Source: Deltaproteobacteria bacterium
GTDB taxonomy: Bacteria; Desulfobacterota; Desulfobacteria; Desulfobacterales; C00003060
Length of the DNA stretch: 38,615 nt
NCBI GenBank assembly: GCA_019309815.1
Contig: JAFDFO010000002.1
Coordinates: 1-38,615 of the forward strand
Direction of reading: 5' to 3'
The position numbers and the translations under genes are program-made. This document shows, in pieces, positions 8,793 to 18,008 of the stretch. Position 1 is the stretch's first letter; each line of letters opens with the position of its first letter. Under the pieces are notes generated by a model that saw nothing but the letters and a program-made list of their open reading frames with translations, did no database searches and was not told where the DNA came from.

Positions 8793-9106
8793 CGTCTTCG
8801 ATGCCCTTGTTTTGCTTTACAGCGATTCGCGAATCTGTACGCAACCACACGGCTGTCACGCGAAAAAAATGGCCCGGTTTGACCATTCATCGTACCACGG
8901 TCAAATCAGGCCTGTTTTAAACCGGCGCCATCCTATGTACAGTATTCGCGGCAACCAGCGGTTGGAGTCGTCAGTTTGGGTTGACGTAAAAGATCCGGGT
9001 CAAACCGGAGTAAACAGGCTTTCCAAAATCCGTAGGAGTTGCCAGCCTCTCCGGGTGTTACAACGTTGTTACATTCCACCCATCCGTCTATGGGCTACAA
9101 GGTTTC

Positions 9107-9685
9107 CTATTCCCACTCCACGTAGCACTCTGGCCCTACAGCATCAAGGAACTGAGTCATTATGACCATGAGGTTCAATACGCCAACGACCTGGTCGTCC
9201 CGGAGGACCAGCTGCTGCCGAACGCCATCTTTGAACAAGACGTAGATAGCGTGATTCACTTTATCGTCTTCTGTTAAGACCCCACCAGTAATCGGAGTCA
9301 TGATGTCTCTTACTTTCTTGTGCGCCTCTTGCTTGACCAAGTCGGCAAAGGACTTGTTTTCCCACTGAAAGTGCTCCACGATATCACCGGCCTCCTCGGC
9401 TGCAGCGAGTGCTCGTGAAGAAAGGGCTCGAGCGCTCAAGAACTCTGGTTTTTTCACATTTTCAGGGACCAGCCCCCTGATAAGGTCATACATGGATATC
9501 TTCCCCACGAAGTTTTTGGATGCGTCCGTGACAAAGATCGTTTTGTGGAATTTGCCAATCGTACCCGCCTTCTGGTTCTCGTGATTTCTCTTCAATATAG
9601 CTAAAGCATCACATAGATGGGCATCAACGTCGACTGTGTCGTACTCTTCAATCGGATTCATTACGTCCTTGACCAATGTTGCCAT
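9107..9685 (-). CDS. CBS domain protein
   Basis: VKDVMNPIEEYDTVDVDAHLCDAL...FVTDASKNFVGKISMYDLIRG...VRDIMTPI...VVGVLNLMVIM. Confidence 0.8.
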   Translation of the reverse strand: MATLVKDVMNPIEEYDTVDVDAHLCDALAILKRNHENQKAGTIGKFHKTIFVTDASKNFVGKISMYDLIRGLVPENVKKPEFLSARALSSRALAAAEEAGDIVEHFQWENKSFADLVKQEAHKKVRDIMTPITGGVLTEDDKVNHAIYVLFKDGVRQQLVLRDDQVVGVLNLMVIMTQFLDAVGPECYVEWE

Positions 9686-9871
9686 GTGTTTATCCTCCTT
9701 TGATCTATATTTCCGCGAACCGTGAACTGAATGCCCAAAACTGCATCGTCATAAAGGAATTTTTCCTATATATCATTTTGCCCAGAATTTCAAGGCATTT
9801 TTCGTTTTCAGGTATGCTAAACACACATCCGTCTGTTCCGCCAATACAGATGGGACAGGTGGCAATCGACG

Positions 9872-10027
9872 TCACCCTTTGTACAGGTCTCGTACCAGAT
9901 TCTGAAACCAGGCGGGCTTCTGGATGACCACGTAGATCAGAATGGCACCCAGAATCGGGATGGGAATGACGATATCCACCAGTGCCAACCCCGATAGACC
10001 GATTAGGCATTGAGTCTTGAGGGTCAT
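9872..10027 (-). CDS. small membrane protein (51 aa)
   Basis: MTLKTQCLIGLSGLALVDIVIPIPILGAILIYVVIQKPAWFQNLVRDLYKG*; strong SD GAAGGAGATCC upstream. Shorter than the ORF-track minimum. Confidence 0.6.
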   Translation of the reverse strand: MTLKTQCLIGLSGLALVDIVIPIPILGAILIYVVIQKPAWFQNLVRDLYKG

Positions 10028-10321
10028 ATGGATCTCCTTCATAGCATTTCAACTATTCTAATTGAAAAGCAAGGCGTGTTCAAGCTGAAGAGTGTTTCAA
10101 GCTGGCTTGCGGGTCGAAAAAACAGCGCACAAAATACGAAGACCCTTGGCGTTGGGGACACGAGGTATTATATTGGGACAAGACGGTGCGGAAAGGTGTA
10201 TGGGGGCTGTTTGCATGCTGACCCCTGCCCTGCGCTTCGATAGATAGAGCGTTCCCCCTGGAATCTGTTGTTCGCGGAAGCCTCAAAGAGACCCTACACC
10301 CGAAGTGGGAGGATAGTTCAG

Positions 10322-10519
10322 GTGAGCGTTAAGCAGAAAACAAGCTCTTTCAAGAAGATAATCCGTTTTCTGTTTATCGGCTTGTGGGAGTCGATCTACA
10401 GGAGGAAGCAGCAGAGGGAACTGCACTATTACCACGCCTTCTCCTCACCCCCCAGGCGAGACCAGCTCGTTTACTACCCCCGATATCGATGGATCAGAAG
10501 GGGAGATGACGACCGATAA
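10322..10519 (+). CDS. small basic protein (65 aa), GTG start
   Basis: VSVKQKTSSFKKIIRFLFIGLWESIYRRKQQRELHYYHAFSSPPRRDQLVYYPRYRWIRRGDDDR; GGAGG 9 nt upstream of GTG. Confidence 0.4.
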   Translation: MSVKQKTSSFKKIIRFLFIGLWESIYRRKQQRELHYYHAFSSPPRRDQLVYYPRYRWIRRGDDDR

Positions 10520-10595
10520 AAAACCCCTTGACCCAAGTGCCAGAAATAACCAAGAAGACAAAGCAAGGCCAAGTGCGGCGGAAAGAGAGGTTTAA

Positions 10596-11165
10596 GTGGT
10601 TGATTTTAAGGAACTTCTTAGGAACCGGCGGTCGATCAGGGATTTTGAGGACAAAGATGTCCCCTTGGAACTGATTGAGGAAATCGTAAAGGATAGCTGT
10701 CTGGCGCCAAGTTCGGGAAATGGGCAGCCCTGGAGGTTTGTCATCGTCAAGGATGGAGAGTGGATTCAACGGCTTTCTGAAGAGAGCAAGAAGAACTTTC
10801 TCTCATATCTTGACGAAAATCCGGACGCCCCTATTAAGAAGTACGAAAAGGCTCTCAGAAAAGAAGGTTTCAACGTATTTTACAATGCCCCATGCCTTGT
10901 CTTCATCTTAGGCCCAAAGAGTATCCAGTCGGTGAATGTGGATTGTGCTCTTGCCGCTTCCTATTTCATGTTTTCCGCTGCAGCAATGGGCTTAGGTTCC
11001 TGTTGGGTCGGTTTAGGGACCAATATTAGAGATCCTGAGATTTGCCGGGCAATCGGGATACCCGAAGATTGCCGTATTGTTGCCCCGATCATTTTAGGCT
11101 ATCCGAAAGACGTTCCAGCCCCTCCCCACAGAAATGAACCCCAAATTCTCAAGGTTGTTGTCTGA
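10596..11165 (+). CDS. nitroreductase family protein
   Basis: VDFKELLRNRRSIRDFEDKDVPLELIEEIVKDSCLAPSSGNGQPWRFVIV...GLGSCWVGLG; GTG start. Confidence 0.9.
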   Translation: MVDFKELLRNRRSIRDFEDKDVPLELIEEIVKDSCLAPSSGNGQPWRFVIVKDGEWIQRLSEESKKNFLSYLDENPDAPIKKYEKALRKEGFNVFYNAPCLVFILGPKSIQSVNVDCALAASYFMFSAAAMGLGSCWVGLGTNIRDPEICRAIGIPEDCRIVAPIILGYPKDVPAPPHRNEPQILKVVV

Positions 11166-11389
11166 GAAGTCCGCGAAATCGGCCATCGTTGCGACCCTCT
11201 TGAGCCCCAGTTTGACAACTCCAGCTTGCTTGACATATAAGGTCTTTGCGCTCGCACAAGGCGTGTCTGCATTTGACTCCCACAAAGAGAGAGTCCTCAT
11301 GGAAATTACAGGGGTTCAACACCTTGTGATCCCCGAATGGGTGTCCAGGGCATGTCTGCTGTCCAGAGTCAACAGGGGGAAGCAGTCCA

Positions 11390-12916
11390 ATGGTTCGTAA
11401 ACCAACCTATGAAGAATTGGAGCAAAGGGTTAAGGCACTGGAAAAGGAGGCCGCTGACCGCGCGGGGACACAGGAGGCGCTCAGAGAGAGCGAGGAGAAA
11501 TGCCGACTCACATTTGAAAGTGCCGTGGATGCCATTTTCTGGGCAGATTCCGAGACCGGCCTGGTGACCAACTGTAACAGGGCTGCGGAAACGCTTCTGG
11601 AAAAAAGCCGCGAAGAGATCATAGGACAACATCAAACGACGCTTCATCCGCCGGACAAGGCCGAATACTATACTGGCATGTTCAAAAAGCATATAGAGCA
11701 GAACGGCTCTGTTGATGAAGAGGGAGAGATCATAACCAAGTCCGGAAGAATCATACCTGTTCACATCACTGCCTCAGTTACCCTGGTTCGAGCAAAACCG
11801 ATCATCCAAGGTACCTTTCGTGACATCGCAGAGCGCAGGCGGGTTGAGGAAGAATTGCGGGAGGGGGAAGAGAAGTATAGCACCCTGGTCGAAAGCTCCC
11901 TAACCGGTATCTATATTGACCAGGACGAGAAGGTTGTGTTTGCGAACAACACATTTGCTGAGATTTACAGGTACCCCAGAGACGCATTGATGGGTATGGA
12001 GACTTGGAAGCTGGTCCATCCTGAAGACCGGGCCTTGACCGATGACATGAGGGCAAGGAGGCTGAGAGGAGAAGATGTACCCGTCGAATACGAGGCAAGG
12101 GGACTGACCAAGTTTGGCGGGACCATATGGATTAAGAGGAGAAACACCCGTATAGAATACCAGGGAAAACCCGCCATCTTGGGCAACATCGCAGATATTA
12201 CCGAACAAAAGGGCGCAGAGGAAAAACTGCGAAAGATAAATGAAGAACTTGAGAACTTCGTCCATGTTGTCTCCCATGACCTGAAGACGCCTATCATTTC
12301 CATCCAGGGATTTTCCTCTCGCCTCTTCAAGAAGCGTGGAGACAAAATGGAAGCCAAAGAACGGAAGTACCTTGAGCAGATCAGGACGAGTGCCGACCGC
12401 ATGGAGTTGTTGGTCTCTGACCTCCTTTCTTTGTCAAAGGTCGGCCGTGTAGTCTCCACGTTCAAAGAGGTGTCCTCCCTCGAAATCGTGACAAGCACGG
12501 CATCATCTCTCAGGGACAGAGTGAAAAAGAACGAAATAGAGCTTGTCGTGGGGAAGAACCTTCCGACCATCTACTGTGATGGAGAGAGGATATATCAGGT
12601 CTTTGAGAACCTGCTCGGCAATGCAGTTAAGTTTGTGCAGGGCACCGGAAACCCCAAGATCGAGATAGGGTACGAAGAAAAGGGAGCATTCCACCAGTTC
12701 CATGTAAAGGACAATGGGATCGGGATTGACCCGAAATATCACCGGAAAATCTTTGAAATGTTTCACCGGTTGAAAGAAGTCAAAGATCAGGAGGGGTCGG
12801 GCTTGGGTCTTGCCATTGTTGCCAGGATCATAGACCACCACGGAGGAAAAGTCTGGGTAGAGTCTGAAAAGGCCAAAGGAGCAACCTTCTATTTTACCCT
12901 GCCCAGGAAGCCCTGA
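11390..12916 (+). CDS. PAS-domain sensor histidine kinase
   Basis: Two PAS/PAC regions, VVSHDLKTPIISIQGFSSRL H-box, and GSGLGLAIVARIIDHHGGKVWVES ATPase motif. Confidence 0.9.
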   Translation: MVRKPTYEELEQRVKALEKEAADRAGTQEALRESEEKCRLTFESAVDAIFWADSETGLVTNCNRAAETLLEKSREEIIGQHQTTLHPPDKAEYYTGMFKKHIEQNGSVDEEGEIITKSGRIIPVHITASVTLVRAKPIIQGTFRDIAERRRVEEELREGEEKYSTLVESSLTGIYIDQDEKVVFANNTFAEIYRYPRDALMGMETWKLVHPEDRALTDDMRARRLRGEDVPVEYEARGLTKFGGTIWIKRRNTRIEYQGKPAILGNIADITEQKGAEEKLRKINEELENFVHVVSHDLKTPIISIQGFSSRLFKKRGDKMEAKERKYLEQIRTSADRMELLVSDLLSLSKVGRVVSTFKEVSSLEIVTSTASSLRDRVKKNEIELVVGKNLPTIYCDGERIYQVFENLLGNAVKFVQGTGNPKIEIGYEEKGAFHQFHVKDNGIGIDPKYHRKIFEMFHRLKEVKDQEGSGLGLAIVARIIDHHGGKVWVESEKAKGATFYFTLPRKP

Positions 12917-12981
12917 ATCGATTGTACATTTTGAGAACGCTGATTGTGAAAGAAAGAAACGGCTAAGCCCTTGAGGGACCA

Positions 12982-13686
12982 ATGATAAAGGACATCCCCT
13001 TAAACGAACGGATCATTTTTGCTCTGGATGTACCCAGCGCAAGTGAAGCCAAGAAGTGGGTCGAAACCCTTGAAGCTCACACCAAGTTTTTCAAAGTGGG
13101 ACTGCAGCTCTTTGTTGCAGCGGGTTTTGAGATTATCGACTGGATCTTGAGCCGTCATCTAAAGGTCTTTATCGATCTCAAGTTCTTTGATGTGCCTGAG
13201 ACAGTGAAATTAGCTGTCAAGGCACTTTCAGATAGGGGTGTTACGTTCGCCACTGTCCACGGAAACGACGCCATGCTAAAGGCAGCTGTGGAGGCTGCGC
13301 AAGGTGTGCAGATTCTGGCGGTTACAGTTCTCACAAGTCTGGATGAGGCAGATATGAGAGACCTGGGCTTTAGATGCTCCGTTGATGATCTTGTGCTTTC
13401 GCGTGCCAAACGCGCCCTTGAGATCGGCTGCAGTGGAGTGGTCTCTTCAGGTCTTGAAGCTCCCATGTTAAGGGAAAATCTTGGAACGAATTTCCTTGTC
13501 GTTGTTCCGGGCATCCGCCCGGTGAAAAACGTTGATGACCAAAAACGCACAGTGGATGTCATGCAGGCGTTTCAAAACGGTGCAGATTACGTAGTTGTGG
13601 GCCGTCCCGTAAGGGATGCCCCTGACCCGAATGCCGCAGTGACGGGTATGCAGGCACAGATTGAATCCGTACTTCAGGGTTCCTAA
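12982..13686 (+). CDS. pyrF: orotidine-5'-phosphate decarboxylase
   Basis: NERIIFALDVPSASEA...FIDLKFFDVPETV...VVVPGIRPV...GADYVVVGRPV. Confidence 0.93.
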   Translation: MIKDIPLNERIIFALDVPSASEAKKWVETLEAHTKFFKVGLQLFVAAGFEIIDWILSRHLKVFIDLKFFDVPETVKLAVKALSDRGVTFATVHGNDAMLKAAVEAAQGVQILAVTVLTSLDEADMRDLGFRCSVDDLVLSRAKRALEIGCSGVVSSGLEAPMLRENLGTNFLVVVPGIRPVKNVDDQKRTVDVMQAFQNGADYVVVGRPVRDAPDPNAAVTGMQAQIESVLQGS

Positions 13687-13732
13687 TATATTGAAAACCC
13701 TGCGACAAGAAGAAGCTCTGTGAGGAGATACC

Positions 13733-14449
13733 ATGGCTAAAAAGAAGCGCATTACAAGGAAACAGCTCTTGAAAGAGCCGGATGAATTTCTCACCGTTTC
13801 AGCCAAAACTATTCAGTTTATGGCCAATAATCGAAGACTGGTTCTTGGCGTGGCTATGGGCGTGGTAGCCGCGGCCCTATGCATAGCCGGGTTGCGGTAT
13901 TCCTCACAGGTATCTGAGCGCAAGGCCTATGCCTTGTTTGAGCAAGGACGCATACGTTATTTGGCTGAACTTCTTGGGAGAACCTCGCCCCTGTCCCTTG
14001 ATGAAACTGCCGAACCATTTGAGCGGGTGCTTGAGAAATATCACTCAACAGATGCAGCGCCGTTGAGCCTCATGGCATACGCAAACTTGAGCTACCACAT
14101 GGGCAACTACCAACGGGCGATTGACCTGTATCAAAGGGCCCCCGGTGCTTTCCACAAAGATGGTGCTGTCCTGAAGCTCATCTGGAACGGGCTTGCATAT
14201 GCGTATGAGGCCCAAGACAACTTCGAGTCGGCTGCAGAACACTATCAGAAGATAACGGCTGCTCAGGATGAATTCATGAAGGGAGATGCGTACTATAATT
14301 ATGCACGGATGATGGAAGCGATGAATGATCAGGAAAAAGCCATTGAGGCATATAAGGAGGTAGTCAAAGCGTATCCCGATTCGGTCGGCTTTCAGATTGC
14401 CAGAGAAAAGGTACTTCGTCATGAGAGTGTTTCAGTGGCTGCGAAGTAG
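13733..14449 (+). CDS. TPR-repeat, single-TM protein (YfgM-like)
   Basis: N-terminal TM segment LVLGVAMGVVAAALCIAGL followed by TPR motifs. Confidence 0.7.
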   Translation: MAKKKRITRKQLLKEPDEFLTVSAKTIQFMANNRRLVLGVAMGVVAAALCIAGLRYSSQVSERKAYALFEQGRIRYLAELLGRTSPLSLDETAEPFERVLEKYHSTDAAPLSLMAYANLSYHMGNYQRAIDLYQRAPGAFHKDGAVLKLIWNGLAYAYEAQDNFESAAEHYQKITAAQDEFMKGDAYYNYARMMEAMNDQEKAIEAYKEVVKAYPDSVGFQIAREKVLRHESVSVAAK

Positions 14450-14493
14450 CCTGATCGTGAAGGCAGACAGGAGAGCAGCTCAGATTATTTTGC

Positions 14494-14520
14494 TTGACAT
14501 TGGCCCAAAAATCCTCTAAT
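14494..14520 (+). promoter_or_regulatory. putative promoter of the leader/paaK operon
   Basis: TTGACA (14494-14499) and TCTAAT (14515-14520), 15-nt spacer. Confidence 0.4.
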
Positions 14521-14531
14521 GGATCACTTTA

Positions 14532-14642
14532 ATGAAGCGGTATCATTACTATTTTGCGGATATCATGATGTTCTTCTTTGGGCGGTTCCGATTCTTTTTT
14601 GGAGGTCCGCCTGTGGGTCTTCGTAGGATCTGCAGCCGCTGA
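14532..14642 (+). CDS. Phe/Tyr-rich leader peptide (36 aa), attenuator-type
   Basis: ATG AAG CGG TAT CAT TAC TAT TTT GCG GAT ATC ATG ATG TTC TTC TTT GGG CGG TTC CGA TTC TTT TTT ... TGA = MKRYHYYFADIMMFFFGRFRFFFGGPPVGLRRICSR*; 8 Phe and 3 Tyr in the first 23 residues. Confidence 0.75.
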   Translation: MKRYHYYFADIMMFFFGRFRFFFGGPPVGLRRICSR

Positions 14643-14650
14643 CGAAAACG

Positions 14651-14690
14651 AACCATGGGTAGACGAACTCCGGTACCCCATGGTTTTTTT
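14651..14690 (+). terminator. intrinsic terminator (attenuator) after the leader peptide
   Basis: AACCATGGGTA ... TACCCCATGGTT followed by a T-run (TTTTTTT), 8 nt after the leader stop. Confidence 0.8.
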
Positions 14691-14704
14691 GTGTTGTTAG
14701 CAAG

Positions 14705-14735
14705 CACAGGCCATGGGGCGGAGCTCCGTGGCCTG
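14705..14735 (+). promoter_or_regulatory. second leader hairpin upstream of paaK
   Basis: ACAGGCCATGG...CCGTGGCCTGT; its CCATGGGG is also complementary to the terminator arm CCCCATGG. Confidence 0.5.
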
Positions 14736-14788
14736 TTCCGCTTGGTACAGATATCAGTTCTGAAGGTCTTGGGAAGGAGTTAGGGAAC

Positions 14789-16090
14789 ATGATCTATGAT
14801 AAAGAGCTTGAAACCCTGCCAAGGCATGCTTTAGAAGCGATAAAGCTGAAACGGCTTCAGGATCTGGTTGAAAGGGTATACGCGACTGTCCCGTTCTACA
14901 AAAAGGCCTTTGACGAAAAGGGGATCAAACCTGACGAGATCAGATCCCTCGAAGATCTACAAAAACTCCCCTTTACCTTGAAGCAGGACCTGCGAGACAA
15001 TTATCCGTTCGCCATGTTTGCCACTCCCATGGAAAAGGTAGTGCGCATCCACGCCTCCTCCGGCACCACAGGCAAACCCACGGTGGTCGGTTACACCCAA
15101 AAAGATATTGACACATGGTCAGAGCTCATGGCTCGTACCCTGGCGGCCGCCGGCGCGCATAAGGGGGACATCGTCCATAACGCTTATGGCTACGGGCTCT
15201 TTACCGGAGGCCTGGGCTTTCACTACGGTGCGGAGCGATTGGGCGCGTCGGTTATTCCGGTCTCCGGCGGCAACACCAAACGACAAGTGCTGCTGATGAA
15301 GGACTTTGGCCCCACTGTCTTGACCTGTACCCCATCCTACGCCCTGCGTTTGGGTGAGGTGGCCGCCGAGGAGGGGGTCGATTTTAGATCGCTCAAATTC
15401 AGGGTGGGCGTTTGCGGTGCAGAGCCCTGGAGCGAGAGTATGCGTGAGGAGATTGAGAACAAACTCGGGATTGATGCAGTCGACATCTACGGCCTGAGCG
15501 AGATCATAGGACCGGGTGTTTCCGTTGAATGCATAGAGGCGAAACAAGGCCTCCATGTCTTTGAGGATCATTTCATCGTAGAGACCATTCATCCGGAAAC
15601 CGGCGAATCCGTTCCTTACGGGGAGCCGGGAGAGCTTGTCTTTACCACACTTACCAAGGAGGCATTTCCGCTGATTCGATATCGGACCCGGGACCTCTCC
15701 GTGCTGAACCAAGAGCCCTGCAAATGCGGCAGGACCCTGGTTCGCATGGGACGCATCACGGGACGCTCTGACGATATGCTTATTATTCGGGGGGTGAACG
15801 TATTTCCGTCACAGATCGAAAGTGTACTCTTGGCCAGAAAGGATGTAGCCCCGTACTACCTGCTGATCATCGACCGAAAAGAGCACTTGGACACCTTGGA
15901 GGTGGACGTTGAGATCACCGAAGAAGCCTTCTCCGGTGCTGTGAAAGACCTTCAATCTGTGGAAAGAGACATTGAAAAGGATATCAAAGACCTGTTGGGG
16001 GTTTCGTGCACGGTCCGTTTGGTCGAACCCAGAACCATCCAGCGGAGCGAGGGTAAAGCTCAGAGGGTCATAGACAAACGCAAACTGTAG
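14789..16090 (+). CDS. paaK: phenylacetate-CoA ligase
   Basis: [25 protein letters not shown]...[15 protein letters not shown]...RTRDLSVLN...[20 protein letters not shown]. Confidence 0.93.
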   Translation: MIYDKELETLPRHALEAIKLKRLQDLVERVYATVPFYKKAFDEKGIKPDEIRSLEDLQKLPFTLKQDLRDNYPFAMFATPMEKVVRIHASSGTTGKPTVVGYTQKDIDTWSELMARTLAAAGAHKGDIVHNAYGYGLFTGGLGFHYGAERLGASVIPVSGGNTKRQVLLMKDFGPTVLTCTPSYALRLGEVAAEEGVDFRSLKFRVGVCGAEPWSESMREEIENKLGIDAVDIYGLSEIIGPGVSVECIEAKQGLHVFEDHFIVETIHPETGESVPYGEPGELVFTTLTKEAFPLIRYRTRDLSVLNQEPCKCGRTLVRMGRITGRSDDMLIIRGVNVFPSQIESVLLARKDVAPYYLLIIDRKEHLDTLEVDVEITEEAFSGAVKDLQSVERDIEKDIKDLLGVSCTVRLVEPRTIQRSEGKAQRVIDKRKL

Positions 16091-16104
16091 CAAAGGAGCG
16101 TGTC

Positions 16105-16536
16105 ATGCGAGTCGAACAAATATCCGTATTCTTGGAGAACAGGACGGGTCGGCTTGCCGAGATAACTCGCGTGTTGGGAGACGCTGGCGTTAATATTCGT
16201 GCACTCTCCCTGGCCGACACGTCTGATTTCGGCATTCTCCGCCTGATCGTTAGTGACAACGAGAAGGCAACAGAAGCCCTGAAAGAACATGGGTTCACCG
16301 TCGGCAAGACCAGCGTGGTTGCAGTCGAAGTTGAAGACAGACCCGGAGGGTTGAATCGTATCTTGGAGATCCTGAGCAAAGAGGATGTCAACGTGGAATA
16401 CATGTACGCCTTTGTCCAGCACAGCGGTGCGAACGCGCTCATGATCTTCCGCTTTGATGATATTGATGCTGCAGTGAAACTCCTTATAGACAACGACATC
16501 AAGATACTGGAAGGAAAAACAGTGTATACCCTGTAG
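16105..16536 (+). CDS. ACT-domain amino-acid-binding protein
   Basis: Two tandem ACT repeats: [32 protein letters not shown]...; [28 protein letters not shown]. Confidence 0.88.
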   Translation: MRVEQISVFLENRTGRLAEITRVLGDAGVNIRALSLADTSDFGILRLIVSDNEKATEALKEHGFTVGKTSVVAVEVEDRPGGLNRILEILSKEDVNVEYMYAFVQHSGANALMIFRFDDIDAAVKLLIDNDIKILEGKTVYTL

Positions 16537-16589
16537 CCTCAGCTCCATGTGTGGCTACCAAAGACACCCTACAAAGGAGGCAAGGAACG

Positions 16590-17777
16590 ATGAAACGGAA
16601 AGAGACAATTGGCAAGGGTGCGGTTTATCTGATAGCCGCTGTTCTGGTGGCAACCTTTACCCTCATTCCGGTTGCGGAGATCTATGCCCAGGAGGCATAC
16701 AAGGTTGGGGCGGTTTTCTCGGTAACAGGGAGGGCTTCTTTCCTGGGCGACCCTGAAAAGAAGACCGCTATGATGCTTGCTGAACAGATCAACGCAGCAG
16801 GAGGAATTGGTGGTCACCCATTGGAATTAATCGTCTATGACGACGAAGGGGACCCCACAAAGTGTGCCCTTTCTGTCAGGAAACTGATCACCCAGGACAA
16901 GGTTTGCGCCATCATCGGGCCCTCTTTGAGCGGCTTTTCCTTGGCTGTTCTTCCAGAGGCGGAGAAGCACAAGATACCTCTGGTGTCATGCGCGGCCAGC
17001 TATAAGATTGTCCACAACGAAAAGACGGGTAAACCGTACAAATGGGTCTTCAAGGTGCCCCAGTCCGACAGTATGGCGGTGGAAGCGATTTACGATCACA
17101 TGAAAAAACGTGGCATTAAGAAGATTGCTATTATGACAGGTACCACAGGTTTTGGCAAAAGCGGCCGGGGTGAGTTGACACGGCTGGCTCCCAAGTACGG
17201 CATAACGATCGTCGCTGATGAAACATACGGTCCAAAGGATACGAGCCTTGCAGCCCAACTTACCAAGATTAAGGGATTGGCTCCACAGGCTATTGTGAAT
17301 TGGTCGATTGGGCCGACCCAGGTGATTGCCTTGAGAAACTGTCAAGAGTTGGGAATGACCAACGTCACCTTCTACCAGAGCCATGGCTTTGGAAGCAAAA
17401 AGAACATCGACCTGGCAGTTGGCGCTGCTGAAGGGGTCTTCACGCCTTTGGGAGCCTGCAACTATGCTGAGATCCTTCCAGATGACCACCCGCAAAAAGG
17501 GGTCACCATGGAATACCGCAGAGCTTATACAATGAAGTACTTTGAACCTGTCTCGTCCTTTGGCGGTCATGCCTGGGATGCGCTTAGCCTGGTCGTCCAG
17601 GCCTTGAAGGCTGTGGGTTGTGACCATGCAAAGATCAGGGATCATATAGAAAATACCAAGGACTTCGTAGGGCAACACGGCGTTTTCAGCTTCTCGCCGA
17701 AAAACCATAACGGCCTGACCAAAAAGGCCTTCCAGATGATTGTGGTGAAAAACGGGGCTTGGGCTTTTGCCGATTAG
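16590..17777 (+). CDS. branched-chain amino acid-type ABC transporter substrate-binding protein
   Basis: Signal peptide, then YKVGAVFSVTGRASFLGDPEKKTAMMLAEQINAAGGIGGHPLELIVYDDEGDP (LivK fold). ATG at 16590 after AAAGGAGG. Confidence 0.9.
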   Translation: MKRKETIGKGAVYLIAAVLVATFTLIPVAEIYAQEAYKVGAVFSVTGRASFLGDPEKKTAMMLAEQINAAGGIGGHPLELIVYDDEGDPTKCALSVRKLITQDKVCAIIGPSLSGFSLAVLPEAEKHKIPLVSCAASYKIVHNEKTGKPYKWVFKVPQSDSMAVEAIYDHMKKRGIKKIAIMTGTTGFGKSGRGELTRLAPKYGITIVADETYGPKDTSLAAQLTKIKGLAPQAIVNWSIGPTQVIALRNCQELGMTNVTFYQSHGFGSKKNIDLAVGAAEGVFTPLGACNYAEILPDDHPQKGVTMEYRRAYTMKYFEPVSSFGGHAWDALSLVVQALKAVGCDHAKIRDHIENTKDFVGQHGVFSFSPKNHNGLTKKAFQMIVVKNGAWAFAD

Positions 17778-17786
17778 TCCAGAGCG

Positions 17787-17838
17787 AGGCGTGTCCGAGA
17801 CTGTCAAGTGAATAAAGCTGCGTGACTCGGACACGCCT
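17787..17838 (+). terminator. hairpin between livK-like and livH-like genes
   Basis: AGGCGTGTCCGAG (17787-17799) / CTCGGACACGCCT (17826-17838), perfect 13-bp stem, then TTGTTTG. Confidence 0.7.
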
Positions 17839-17887
17839 TTGTTTGTTGATCCGATTTTCGTTCAAGATAAAGATGCATGAGTTTGCT

Positions 17888-17924
17888 CGGGGCCTTGAAG
17901 CCTTTCCATGGCTCAACGGCCCCG
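17888..17924 (+). promoter_or_regulatory. second GC-rich hairpin in the livK-livH intergenic region
   Basis: CGGGGCCTTGAAGCC-tttccat-GGCTCAACGGCCCCG. Confidence 0.5.
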
Positions 17925-18008
17925 TTCCTCGCTGAGGACTCCGGGTCCACTCGAATGCCTACCTGCGCGCGGGGCCACAATCGGCGGTACGCTAATAGTT
18001 GATTGATT

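Noticed and set aside
8874-9009. 11-bp inverted repeat CCGGTTTGACC/GGTCAAACCGG as a mobile-element boundary
   Set aside because: Short, 114-nt spacing, no other element hallmarks. Mentioned only as local context.
8575-9165. 196-aa + strand ORF between the GTPase and CBS genes
   Set aside because: Protein-like features absent; overlaps the starts and ends of well-supported - strand genes and a repeat-bearing spacer.
14563-14790. 75-aa - strand ORF over the paaK leader
   Set aside because: Mirror of the Phe-rich leader/terminator region. The + strand attenuator architecture explains the composition better.
16986-17834. 282-aa - strand ORF
   Set aside because: Antisense to the Liv-type substrate-binding protein gene; no recognisable motifs.
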